Shown here one piece after another: positions 1-10,180 of a DNA stretch of 30,771 nucleotides (the first letter of the stretch is position 1; each line of letters starts with the position of its first letter). Source of the DNA: Hypsibius dujardini (Eukaryota; Tardigrada; Eutardigrada; Parachela; Hypsibiidae); contig LRSR01002710.1 of assembly GCA_001579985.1 (NCBI GenBank), positions 1 to 30,771 of the forward strand, written 5' to 3'. A program made the translations under genes and the position numbers. The notes beneath the pieces are model-generated. The model was not told the DNA's origin. It saw only the letters and a list, made by a program, of their open reading frames with translations, and made no database searches.

Positions 1-496
1 TTTATTAAATTTTAAGAATGTTTTCACGTTCAGTAAAATACTGAAACAATTTTGAAAAAATAAAATGTCGAGAAATTTGTCAAATGATCGATCAATCAAG
101 CGCCGGCATGTAGCACAAACTGACAGAGATTCTTTTTTTCTTGCCCATTTTTTTCTGAACCTGCAAATGTATTTGCACCAACGAGATCCCTATAAAAAAT
201 CATGATATATTAACAAGTATCAGTAAAAAAAACCTCACCCTAAACGCGAGGGGAAATCTCCGCCACTTCCCGAGTTAGCGGGGAAAGTTTAACAATTAAC
301 AAATTTCTAATTAATTTCCGTTGAATTATTCAGAAACTCGGGTTTTTTTGCACTCAGAGCATAAACTGGCGGAATTGCTGGGATTGGTTGGTATCTTTTG
401 ATTTCAATTGGCCAGTCGAAAATAAATCGTGCTCTGAAACATCCTTCTGAATATAACATATACGATTAAATTCAGTTATACTAATAAATCTTTTAG
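1..496. other. Intron or upstream flank of the ZP gene
   Basis: AT-rich sequence with no coding evidence. It contains a diverged copy of the foldback element arm at about 60-293 and ends in the acceptor of the first visible exon. Confidence 0.6.
60..293 (+). repeat. Diverged single-arm copy of the 5178-6012 foldback element
   Basis: Shares with the right arm at about 5790-6005 the blocks ATCAATCAAGCG, TTTTTTTCTGAAACC/AACC, AAAATCATGATA, ACAAGTA, AAAAAAAACC and GGGAAATCTCC in the same order and spacing. Confidence 0.65.
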
Positions 497-1018
497 TCAT
501 GCAAAAATTAAAATCAAAATATCAATTTCATATCACCATGTCAGGTCTGATGCCTAGTCCGTTACCGACCGCGGCGACAGGCCCGTCCGATATGATCCCC
601 TGTGACATCAACGGTCGGAACATTCAAGTGGACCGTTATTCCGCCGTGACGGCCCAATTTACCCGTTTGAGTATTCCACGGCAATGCAGCACAACCCTGA
701 CGGTATCACCCGGAGATTTCCTCACCATCAATGCAAGTCATCCCGGGAATTCTGTCACTCCGTCCGATGTCCTACCACCCCCTGCGATACTACCAGATGC
801 GTGCCCAGGAACCCGGGTGGAAGTAACACAGGTGGTCATCCCTGGCCGAAAGTTCGCTGATCGGTATGAAATTCGGCAGACTATTTGCGGAACGACCGAC
901 AATCTGCCGGTTCCGTTGTTTATCAGTTCCGCGGCGGTGTCGGTCAATTTTACCTATATCCGAAGCGTTGCCGTCGATGATGATGCTATATTGCCAGAAT
1001 TTCAAGTCAGATTGCAAG
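497..1018 (+). CDS. ZP gene exon 1 of the visible part: CUB-like module
   Basis: The likely acceptor is TTTTAG ending at 496, preceded by a branch-point-like TACTAAT; an alternative acceptor (TCAG) ends at 544 in the same phase. The donor is CAAG|GTGATT at 1018/1019, leaving one base that pairs with two bases of the next exon. An ATG at 499 exists, but the residues after it do not form a signal peptide, so this is taken as an internal exon. Confidence 0.75.
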
Positions 1019-4000
1019 GTGATTTCTATTTGAAAATACAATGCAAGGCTATTTTCAGGTTGGGTAAACTTAATTAAGGGCAACCCGGCGCTTTGAAATC
1101 ACCCAAAAATCTCGCCGGGTCGTCAGCCGCGGTGGCCATGGATGATTGTTATCGTGTTCCGGTCTAATTTTTATAACTCCTTCTTGAGTTGGCAAACTTT
1201 TACCTTTTTCAGTTTTTCAAAAAAAAATTCTTTGACGTCATCGGACGTAGTCGTCCTTCTCGAGCACTCTTTTGATAACTTTGAATGGCGAATGTCTTCT
1301 GATTAGCCTCGTTTTGCACTTTTCTGATAGGTATTTAAAATTGCAACCTTCAAAATTCAACGTTTTCAGCTGACTGGTCTAGTTACACAAAAACGTTTGA
1401 GAAACTCAGCAACCCAAGTTCATCCCACCCCAAAATATGTTTTTTTTACGGTTCTTCCTCTTTTTCTCTGTAATGCATATTTTTAACTTAAAACGCTGAA
1501 TTTTGAAGTTTACAATTTTAAATGCCTATCGGAAAAGTGCAAAACGAGATCAATCAGAAGATATTCGTCATTCAAAGTTATCAAAAGAGTGTCCGAGAGA
1601 GATGGCTAAGTCTGATGACGTCATAGGATTTTTTTGAAAAATTGAAAAGGACAAAAAGTTTGCTAACTCAACAATGAGTAATAAAAAATAAATTGGAACA
1701 CGAAAACAATAATCCATGGTCACTGCAGCTGGCGACCCGGTGATATTTAAGGACAATTTCAAAGCGCCGGGTTGCCCTAAAGGGGGTTTTCGGAGTTGGA
1801 TTTCAAAATATCTCCAGTTTTGTTCTGAATTAGTCCAATATTAATGATAATTTCTAAAATTTATTTCATCGGTACATTTCTGAAAACTTTTTGCGACTAA
1901 ATTTCAAAGTTACGGACACAGTGGAATATTCGGTTTTCCTTGATTTTCATTGTAAAAATGGCAATTCATTGAAATACAATTATTTTGACGTTATTGAATT
2001 ATTAAGTGGAAATTGATTTGCATTATCCAATATTTTTTGATGTCAAAGGGCGGAGCTACGTGCTAACTTTGAAAGATTTCACTAGAATTTTTGGTCCTGT
2101 AAGAAAACTGTATATAGCATTGCCCTTTTACCTCCGAAAAATATTTGGCTGACACCCATCGATTCTAAATGAAATTTGGAGAGGACAGTGCGCAATAATC
2201 ATATTCAGTGCATTTCAAAGAATCGCAATTTTTACAGTGAAAATCGAGGAAAACGTAATACTCCAGTGTTTTTGTAACTTTTAAATTTCGTCAAAAAATT
2301 TCTGAGAGATTTGCGATGAAATAAACTTTATAAATCATCATTAATATTAAACTAATTTAGAAAACAAATTGGAGACGTTTTGAAATTTCTCTACCAGAAT
2401 TTCTAAGCTGTAGACCGTAATGAACGCTGATGTTTAAATACTAGATTTCATAAATGATTCACTATTGTTTTAATTTTAGTTTCTGTATGCCATTTTGTCA
2501 ACAACCTGTAATTAAATGTCGTAATTGTAATGTTAACGTTGTTTCAATCTCTGACAATTTTGTGAAACTCAATGCTCGAAAAAAATTGAGCTTACTAAAA
2601 ATTGCGAAATAAATTATAATTAATGACTATAAATTACAAACACATATAAATTATACGTGAAGTCTGACATAAAGGCCTCAAACTTAAACCATTATACATA
2701 TATTATAACGACAAACTCTCTTTTCCGTAGCTCAGCAGTCTTTTCTTCTATGAAAGAAGAGGCATACACTGTACAACAACGATGTCTACTTTTTTTTAGC
2801 AAAACCTCAATTGTCTGTGGACTGTAAACTTCCTCGGGTCTCTGTATCACTGGCCAAGCTGGGATTGGCGAATGAAATCTCCGGGGACTGGCTAGCGGAA
2901 GTGGGGGAATATGCTCAAACGGAAGCAGTCCCTCTATCCTGCCAGTTCCGAAATTCCAACGCGAGTGAAGCCCCAGTCATAAATTTTTTCGATTTCCAAT
3001 TTTCGTCCGCCGGTGAATGTCGGACTGTCGTTACGCCTCAGGTAAAGTGTCATACGGTTTAACTAGAAACACACTGCTCTAAATTGTAGTGCAGTTAACT
3101 ATTGGCAAATTTGTAAGAAATTGCGTAGATCGTTCAGTCAAAATTTAGTCTGCGCCTAAAAGCTTCAAAAGAGCGAACATTGAACTGAATATCTAGATTA
3201 CTTTAAAATGCAACTAAATAATTAGCAACATTTCGGTTTGAGATTTTCATCCTTGCTCTCGACTCTTGATGAAAGAGAGCATCATTGTAATCCCGGACCC
3301 TACCTTGCACGCAAAGTACAACTTCTTTCGCGCGACTAGAAGGTAGCCTGAGCAAACTTTCCTAAATATTCAATTTCAATCACCACTAAATTGGTCAAAT
3401 GTATTTGTAACTACTCACGCCACAAATCAAAGTTTCTCTGAGGCAACTCAGTTAACGGAGTCTACACCACATTTCCAAAGAACAGGCCACACTTGTATGT
3501 CACACATAAAAAATGTCAAATTATTTTACTTGCGGAAACATTTACATACCATAGTTGTGCAATTGACAGTCCTTTCAAAATAAAACTGCAAAATTCACCG
3601 GCATCACAAGAAATGTCTTTAGTAGCAAGTGGTTGGGACTGAGTAAATGAAATATTACTTCACACCTCGAGTCTGACATTGAATACTCTTAGACAGACAG
3701 ACAGACAGACAGACAGATAAATTGTGAAAAACATTTTAAGATTTTCCAAAACTAATTTTATGTTTTTAAATTTCTCGACGTTTAGGAAGCCAGAGTAAAG
3801 GTAACGAACGTCATTCTCATCACAAGAACGCGCCGCGAGCCAGATAGCCTAATCGAACGCCTGGAGCAATTTCGTCTGCCCATCGAATGTATCATGCAGG
3901 CCGACCAGGCTGGAGCCAACACCGGGGTCGACGGGGTCGACGGGTTGACGACCAATGTCCACGTCATCGAACCCATCAATAGTCCCTATCGGTAAGACCT

Positions 4001-6699
4001 ATTTGACCTGAAAATTTTTATGTCAGTTGTATGTGACGATATTTGATTCTACAGGGCCGAATAAGAAAGACAAATTTGTTTTTCAGGATAATTCTTTATC
4101 GCGATGCGGCGTACGCGGCGCCGTTGCCGCTGACCGGTGTTGCCGTGAGCTTACTGCAAGCTCGCGACTTTTACGTGGAGGTTAGGGGAAGTGTTCCGCG
4201 ACCGTGGAATGCGACTCTGCGGGATCGGCTGACGCGCTGCAGTCTGAATAAGACGGACTCTTCACCGATTGAAGTGTTTTCGTGGAAGTATGTTTTGTAG
4301 CTGGATGGATTTTGTGTGTGTAGATTAGGTAATAATTTAGGTACCGATTGTCTTAATTTTCGTTCAAAAACAGAGGCCCATTCTTAAAATTACACATCTC
4401 CCTTCCCCGTAATAGTTGTTCCAAATTTTGCAAAACGAAGGTCCATGACCAATTTAAAAACCATACAGCCTTTAAAATAAAATATTCCATGTGGCAGTTT
4501 CCTGCAAAATTGTACTAGATTTAAAACTTACAAGTACTAAATATTTATTGTAACTACTTTATTTTACAATTACTACATATTTATTATTAGTACTATATAT
4601 TTAGTGCCATACATTTAGTACTGGATATTTTACTAAATACCCTAGTACACATCTGGTGTACGAAAAGATTTTTTCCGTACACATAAAAGACGAATTGTCA
4701 CCTTAATTTTGTACATAGAAGCAGCGGCTTATATCATTCATTTTATTTACGACCACCAAAAAACGTACGCCGCACATATTATGTACGACCACCACAAAAT
4801 GTACGCCGTACCAAGCCATATTATGTACGATCGCATTTATTTTAATCCGTGTGTACAGTTTTCAGCCCTTGTAAACATTACGCAGGAAGAACATTGTGTC
4901 TGACAAAAATCCTTAGAGAAATCTTATTTAATTCGTGAGGCGTATTTTATACATACTTTGTAAGACCAACGAGATTGTTATTTATTTAAAATTTATGAAG
5001 CTATTACCTGTGTTTGTTTGAAAACAGTTCCAGGGTATAGTACTTATACTGTATACTAAGGTACGATATATTCATTATACAGCACGTCAAAATACGTATA
5101 GTTTCAAACGAAAGTTCGTCAGCCGATTCTCATATTTGTTTTACATTGACATAAATTGCCGTGACAGTGTTTCATTTCCAACTTACTCGGGCAGTAATGG
5201 AGATTTTCCCTCTCGATCAAGCTGGGGTTTTTTTTACAAGTACTTGTCTATTTATCATGATTTTACATTAGAGTCTCCGCGTGGAAATTACATAAGCGGT
5301 TTCAGAAAAAAATAAAGAAGAAAAAAACTTCCCGTGCCAATTATTGGTATGAGGCAACGCTTGATTGATTGATTTTTCAATTGATTTTCCGAATTTCAAG
5401 TTTTTTTTATGCCAAAAAATATTTTGCTGAGCGTACACGTATTTTTTGAACAAACTACAAGCCTTCAACAAAATTTTAAAAATAAAACGCAAATTTTCAA
5501 ACTTAACGTAACACCGCAAAAAAAATAAATGAAGAGAGGAGTGTAAATGACCGTACTCTAGCCTTATGCTTCTTATGGCTGCAGGGCCGAGTGCAGGCTG
5601 CAGCCTGCAGCGTAGTTAGCGTAAGGCTAGACTACGGTCATTTACACTCCTCCCTTCATTTATTTTTTTGCGGTGTTACGTTAAGTTTGAAAATTTGCGT
5701 TTTATTTTTAAAACTTTGTTGAAGGCTTGTAGTTTGTTTAAAAAATACGTGTACGCTCAGCAAAATATTTTTTGGCATAAAAAAAACTTGAAGTTCGAAA
5801 AATCAACTAAAAAATCAATCAATCAAGCGTTGCCTCATACCAACAGTTGGCACGGGAAGTTTTTTTCTTCTTTATTTTTTTCTGAAACCGCTTATGTAAT
5901 TTCCACGCGGAGACTCTAATGTAAAATCATGATAAATAGACAAGTACTTGTAAAAAAAACACCAGCTCGATCGAGAGGGAAAATCTCCATTACTGCCCTA
6001 GTTAGTTTAAATTCGATTGACCGTAGCCATATGACATGAGCTGATGCATATGGTTTCAATCGTTAGTAGCGGCGCTAAGCGCCAGTTGAAGAAAAATATA
6101 TGTTAGCAAAATTAGTGAGCATTTACTAGTGCTAGCTAATTAGCGAGCTCTATCTTCTTCCAAAAGTACTCGTCCACATATCACCGCTGGCTCTTCGCTG
6201 CCTGATCTCGAAAAACTGGCTGATGCCAATCGATTCAAAATTGAACTTGGAATGGAGAAAAAAATTTATCAAGAAAAGTTCAGAAAAAAAAGAAAAAGTT
6301 CAAGACAAAAAAATTTGTCAAGAAAGTTTAGTTGAGCGTTTACGGGCAGCTTCATTACCATATACTGGCATTGGTGCAGACAATCACCTGGGGACATAAA
6401 AGGGAAACAATCATAATACTGCAATCATCACTTTGATTCTCGAGTGACAGATAAATTTTCTTTGCAGCAGTAACTCATTCATAGCGAGCGAAGACCTTGT
6501 CGGACAGGATATGTTCGTGAAGAAATTTCGGTTTACCGTTCAACCGAATGTGATTCCCATGTCACCTGGGAAGTACCAGCTTACCTGCAGTATGAGCTAC
6601 ACACTTTCTCCACTGGCCGCGAGAAAGACAATCCCGCTTGCCGTTCGCCTGGACAAAGTGGAAGACCTTCATCTTGCCTACAATCTTACGGTTATATAA
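497..6699 (+). CDS. CUB + zona pellucida (ZP) domain extracellular protein, 5'-partial (five exons)
   Basis: Spliced model: 497-1018, 2800-3041, 3786-3991, 4087-4287, 6471-6699. Phases agree at every junction (1+2, 0, 2+1, 2+1), giving 465 codons plus a stop. Exon 1 encodes a CUB-like module (four Cys, with TICGTTDNLPVP then VSVNFTYI resembling the CUB 'fCG..P..i.S...v.v.F' core). Exons 2-3 encode a ZP-N module: four Cys (VDCKLP, LSCQF, GECRT, IECIM) and the typical 'tNvil' strand between the third and fourth. Exons 4-5 resemble ZP-C (ILYRDAAY, FYVEVRG, KKFRFTV, YQLTCSM). ZP modules polymerise into extracellular matrices, and CUB+ZP proteins occur in apical or cuticular matrix. The signal peptide and start must lie upstream of the window. 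No C-terminal membrane helix or furin site is visible. Domain call is fairly firm; the specific orthologue is unknown. Confidence 0.8.
1078..1777. mobile_element. Foldback MITE, PIF/Harbinger-like (TAA target duplication)
   Basis: Terminal inverted repeats begin GGGCAACCCGGCGCTTTGAA at both ends and are flanked by TAA (1075-1077 and 1778-1780). The arms (about 1078-1374 and 1488-1777) are complementary over most of the element. A 3-bp TWA duplication with GG-starting ends is typical of PIF/Harbinger. No transposase is encoded. It lies 60 bp after the ZP gene's CUB exon donor. Confidence 0.75.
1793..2401. repeat. Second foldback repeat, next to the Harbinger-like element
   Basis: Left arm 1793-1985 and right arm about 2200-2400 are imperfect inverted copies (shared blocks include TTAATATTAATGAT, TTTATTTCATCG and GATTTTCA(T/C)TGTAAAAAT). 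No clear target duplication was seen, so the element type is undetermined. Confidence 0.65.
2800..3041 (+). CDS. ZP gene exon 2: first part of ZP-N
   Basis: Acceptor TTTTTTTTAG ends at 2799 after a T-run; donor CTCAG|GTAAAG at 3041/3042. The exon starts with two bases completing a codon and ends in phase 0. It carries Cys 1-3 of the ZP-N module, including the typical GECRT motif near the end. Confidence 0.85.
3691..3717 (+). repeat. (GACA)n microsatellite
   Basis: Short perfect run of AGAC units in a ZP gene intron; the same motif recurs in four places in the window. Confidence 0.9.
3786..3991 (+). CDS. ZP gene exon 3: second part of ZP-N and linker
   Basis: Acceptor GTTTAG ends at 3785; donor TATCG|GTAAGA at 3991/3992. 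The exon encodes the VKVTNVILI strand, the fourth ZP-N cysteine (IECIM) and a linker with a short GVDGVDG repeat. Confidence 0.85.
4087..4287 (+). CDS. ZP gene exon 4: first part of ZP-C
   Basis: Acceptor TTTTTCAG ends at 4086; donor TGGAA|GTATGT at 4287/4288. The exon encodes ILYRDAAYAAPLPLTGVAV and FYVEVRGSV, matching the opening strands of ZP-C, then one Cys (TRCSLN). Confidence 0.85.
4749..4832 (+). repeat. Short tandem repeat, 36-42 bp unit
   Basis: Two units start ACGACCACC(A/C)(A/C)AAA and end CATATTATGT (4749-4784 and 4785-4826), followed by a partial third (ACGATCGC). The sequence lies in the long last ZP intron and is not coding by any evidence seen. Confidence 0.75.
5178..6012. 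repeat. Large near-perfect foldback element (about 390-bp arms)
   Basis: Left arm 5178-5569 and right arm 5620-6012 are reverse complements with few mismatches, from the ends (CAGTAATGGAGATTTTCCCT / AGGGAAAATCTCCATTACTG) to the centre (AGGAGTGTAAATGACCGTA). The loop is about 50 bp and includes CTGCAGCCTGCAG. It sits in the last intron of the ZP gene and would fold into a long hairpin in the pre-mRNA. Likely a non-autonomous transposon or an inverted pair of one; no clean target duplication was seen. Confidence 0.85.
6471..6699 (+). CDS. ZP gene last exon: end of ZP-C and stop
   Basis: Acceptor TTTGCAGCAG ends at 6470; only this CAG, not the one three bases earlier, avoids an in-frame TAA. 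The exon contains KKFRFTV and YQLTCSMSY, as in the last ZP-C strands, and ends at TAA 6697-6699. There is no hydrophobic tail, so the product looks secreted, unless a further alternative exon exists. Confidence 0.75.
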
Positions 6700-7700
6700 A
6701 TTTGAACGAGTCTCTCTGTAGTGATGAACAAAAATAAGCAAAAAGATACTTTGTGAGACTTACTGCTATATAATCATTGGAACCGTTTTTTAGTTGGCCC
6801 CATGCTGGATTGCGAGAATCTTTTATGTAATGATCAGTGAAAGAGATTCGGTAAGGATTTTGTATGCTGCTGCTGTAGTCATAATACAAAGGGACGTTTC
6901 AACTATCAGGGCGTGGCAACCCGAGCAACTCCCCTGGGGCGCCCCATGAGGGTCCTGCAGGGGTCTGGATTCCTGAAACTTCAATACGATTCCAGATTTT
7001 ATCCTTGCAAAAAATATGTTTGGGGTTAAAGTAAATGATACCTAGTAAATCCGGTATTTTATTATTAAGTATTTTTCTTTCTTTACATATATTATATTTT
7101 ATCTATTTACTATAGTTAGTTTTTATTATTTACTTTAACTTTAAGTATATTTTTTGTTGATCATAAAATGCTGAATTAAATGACAGTGTCCAATCCTCCG
7201 CTGAACCCTCACGGGGCGCTCCAGGGGAGCTGCTATGATTAAATTCTCGCTGGGAGTATTAATTCTTTATAGATATATAATACTGTACTTGCCTCTGCCA
7301 TGTGTCACGCCCAGAAATTGCGAAAAAAATTGCTGCTGATATTTCAAACACAGAAGGCAGGAACAGTTTAAAGTTTGCTTGGATCATCATTGGAGAAGCT
7401 AATTTACGAGCTCTCACAATCCAAAAAATACCAGTCTGTGACCATTTGGTGTGGTTTGGCCAACAGAACTTTCCCATTTTTGCCTAACTGTATCAGAAAC
7501 AAGATCTCGGTGCCCTTAATTAAAGGCTTTGCAACGAGTTCAGAAACAATAGTTTTAAAGCGTATTTCAAGGGCTTTTACAAAACTATTGAAATTTTTTT
7601 ATATTCACTCCGAGGTCTATAACTTCAAATTTTGTGCGCTTCAATATTGGCATCTTTTGGTGAAAATTGAAACATCCAACTTTAAGACAAAAATTTAAAA
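6700..7700. other. Intergenic, no credible gene
   Basis: After the ZP stop the sequence is AT-rich, with a foldback at 6920-7240 and short unrecognised open frames around 7300-7700 that show no domain motif or splice support. Confidence 0.5.
6920..7240. mobile_element. Small foldback MITE-like element with GC-rich ends
   Basis: GC-rich inverted ends (CTCCCCTGGGGCGCCCCATG at about 6929-6948 and its near complement at about 7208-7230) flank an AT-rich middle that also has an inverted TTAAAGTAAAT block. The contrast between GC-rich ends and AT-rich core suggests an inserted element. Confidence 0.6.
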
Positions 7701-7750
7701 GAGTAATTTGCAACCTATCGAAATAGTCATAATTAATTAATTTTAAAGAA

Positions 7751-7915
7751 ACCAAAATATTTTTTTAATTTGAATTAAATTGTACAAATTGCACTAAATT
7801 AAATTGTATATAATTGTATTAAAATAACGTGGTGTCAACGCAAAGTAAAATTAAACTATCACGAAAAGGAAAAAGGGTTCGGAAAATATGAATTGTCAAA
7901 ATGCCATAAGCAGGC
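7751..7915 (+). repeat. Dispersed repeat, copy 1
   Basis: Matches 9818-9985 in the same orientation: ATATTTTTTTAATTT, AATTGTATTAAA(A/G)TAAC, ACTATCA(C/G)GAAAAGGAAAA and following sequence. Confidence 0.7.
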
Positions 7916-8179
7916 AGGTGATTTAACTGCTCTGATTGACATGTACCGTGGTAGGCACGGGATGGGTGTTTGTGGTCCAGGCGGTTTAGTACCTGCATCT
8001 ATACCTGTATAATGTGCATCACGTTGTCAAAGTGACGGTCTCTATCACCATGCAGCACCAAGGTTAACCGCGCGGCTCCTCACGCAAACAAAAAGGACGT
8101 CATAACAGTTTTGTTCTTTTTCGCAGCACCATGACCGCACGTTCAACTGAACATATATATAGGCTCAACAGGTAGAGTA

Positions 8180-8202
8180 CATATATATATATATATATAT
8201 AT
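8180..8202 (+). repeat. (AT)n microsatellite
   Basis: Uninterrupted AT dinucleotide run in the spacer upstream of Pax. Confidence 0.95.
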
Positions 8203-8623
8203 TCAAGCAGACTTATTATTTACCAGCTACTCCATTAAACTGGCCAAATATTGAAGCAGTAGCGACATTCCTTTCGATCGCCTTGTCTTTGCTCTCTCTC
8301 TACACTGTACACTAATCCGCCCTCTTACTCAAAGAAAGAGAAAAGTCAGAAAAGCCAGCGCAAGAGATCGGGTCGCTCTCTTCCGTTGTAAAGTACACCA
8401 TCGTAGCTACCTGCCTGCCTGCTTTTAGACTCTGGATAGATATCAGTTACCGGACTTGTCTGTGTGTGTGCCTGGGGGGCTTTTTTGGTGGTGGCGTCCG
8501 TCGTCGAGCATTCAGCTAACGAACCAGAGCGAGGCCGTGTGTACCTGTGTCTGTGCGTTAATTGTGCCCGCGTTGGCAAATCTTCCCCCGCCCGCGCGTT
8601 GATGAATTGCCTGACAAGACTCC

Positions 8624-8663
8624 TCTCTCTCTCTCTCTCTCAGAGGAAAGAGAGAGAGACAGC
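8624..8663. repeat. (CT)n run followed by (GA)n: GAGA-type hairpin
   Basis: A CT run ending at 8640 is followed by CAGAGGAAAGAGAGAGAGAC, forming an inverted pair. Confidence 0.8.
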
Positions 8664-9037
8664 ACTCGACGGGATTTTAATAGACACATAAGTACGTGTT
8701 CATTTTTCGCGCGCGGTAACCGGAGGTTTGTTGACGGTGGCAATTAATTCTTTTCAGGTGACTTCTTCAGTGGTCGTATTGTCTTTCTCTATTTGAAGTG
8801 TGTTCCGCTTCACTGACACAACTGACTGGTAGTGATCTAATCGAAAGAAAGCGAAGGAGAGGTCATCTCCGAGGATCGGTGCACTTGCATGCCGGGGGAC
8901 TGGCAAAAGTGCAGGGTGGACTGGAAACTCGGAGGGTTCTATCAGTCGTCGGACCTCTTACGTTTTTTGTTTGTCCCCATCAAAGGATGTCTTAAGCCGT
9001 TCATCGGCTGCCTCTCTATGCAACTTGGTTGTCTATT

Positions 9038-9040
<3 letters not shown>

Positions 9041-9102
<62 letters not shown>
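9041..9102 (+). repeat. (TGTC)n microsatellite
   Basis: Tetranucleotide TGTC array with two single-base interruptions. Confidence 0.95.
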
Positions 9103-9817
9103 ACTTGCCGAGCTACCAACTCTTATCCCTTTATCTGGCCCCCCCACCTGCGTACCTGTGTCCTTTTCCTGTCTGCCCGTGAAAGCTATTTACAGGCTTT
9201 AAATTCTAGTGTCTGCCAGACTTTGCACAAGCCAATGATGACGGCCGAGGGAGAATGAGCTAACAAATGAATTCTTTAAAGTCACCGGAGAACCCATACA
9301 TCACAGACAGACGGAGAGATACAGAAGAAAGAACCGGGCGCTAGACGGAAGAGACAAAGTCAACAGAAAATGTGTCGACTATTTAAATCCGCATTTTGAG
9401 GATGCCATAAGGAATGTAAAGTATGGTGGACTTCATAGATGGAGGGAGAGAGACGCGGTTGAGATTATAGAGACAGGCCAGATCGTCTTTCGCCGACGCC
9501 GGATCTCGATCATTACTCGCGCGACCGGCCGTTCTGTTGACCAGTGCATCAAGTAAAGAAGCTCTTTTAAAATCGCCGGATTGAGCGGTGTGAGCCCGCT
9601 CCCGTGCTGCACCAGTTTCGCATCCGCCGTGCGCTGCTCTTGATCGGCGACGGATCTCACAGCTTTTAAATCGCTGCAGTGGGGCTGATCTCCAATCGTT
9701 TGCTTTTCCGCTTTTCCCAGTCAAGTATTGGCACTGTTTGTCTGCCTTGCAACAAAGGAAAAAATCTCTGGATGAAAACCGGGCAATGATTCCATCCCAT
9801 GAGCCTATCACTTAATA

Positions 9818-9985
9818 AAAATATTTTTTTAATTTATACTAAATTATATAAATTGTACTGAATTAAATTATATGTAATTGTATTAAAGTAACACGATATC
9901 AGTGAAAAGTATAAAACTAAAAACTATCAGGAAAAGGAAAACTGGGTCTGAAATATACGATTGCTTCAAAACCCAAAATATGCCC
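9818..9985 (+). repeat. Dispersed repeat, copy 2
   Basis: Second copy of 7751-7915, same strand, about 2.07 kb away. It is followed closely by the palindromic element at 10009-10180. Confidence 0.7.
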
Positions 9986-10008
9986 GCAACTATACAATTA
10001 CCTTATAC

Positions 10009-10180
10009 ACCAGGCAAACGCTATGGGTTGAATCGGTACATGGGTTGAATCGGTGGGGTGGCAGGGGGCGCCACAAGTGTAAATTGAATGAGTATTGTTT
10101 ACAATTTACACTTGTGGCGCCCCTCCGCCACCCCACCGATTCAACCCATGTACCAATTCAACCCATAGCGTTTGCCTGGT
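10009..10180. mobile_element. Near-perfect palindromic MITE (about 172 bp)
   Basis: Arms 10009-10086 and 10102-10180 are almost exact reverse complements; ends are ACCAGGCAAACGCTATGGGT and its complement, with an internal duplicated GGGTTGAATCGGT motif. TATA occurs on both flanks (10005-10008 and 10180-10183) and may be part of the target duplication. Confidence 0.8.

Larger units (their letters stand above)
8300..9800. other. GC-richer spacer block, possible regulatory or non-coding exon DNA
   Basis: This block is less AT-rich than its surroundings, with CT/GA runs (8624-8663) and a TGTC array. Several short open frames occur in simple-sequence context but none shows a domain. It might hold an upstream promoter, enhancer or non-coding exon; no direct evidence distinguishes these. 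Confidence 0.35.

Noticed and set aside
499-1083. Stand-alone 192-aa protein at 499-1077 (and the minus-strand frames over it)
   Set aside because: The frame runs 60 bp past a good donor into the MITE border; splice phase joins it to the ZP exons. Minus-strand frames are shadows.
5268-5919. Two 83-codon near-identical frames in opposite orientation
   Set aside because: They are the two arms of the foldback repeat; no domain is seen and the match is explained by the palindrome.
7259-7698. Overlapping short frames with a faintly transposase-like look
   Set aside because: No catalytic triad, no helix-turn-helix and no end repeats, so I could not support a transposon remnant.
9383-9811. 142-codon open frame on the minus strand
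   Set aside because: No motif, no splice context, mixed low-complexity sequence; length is compatible with chance in a GC-richer block.
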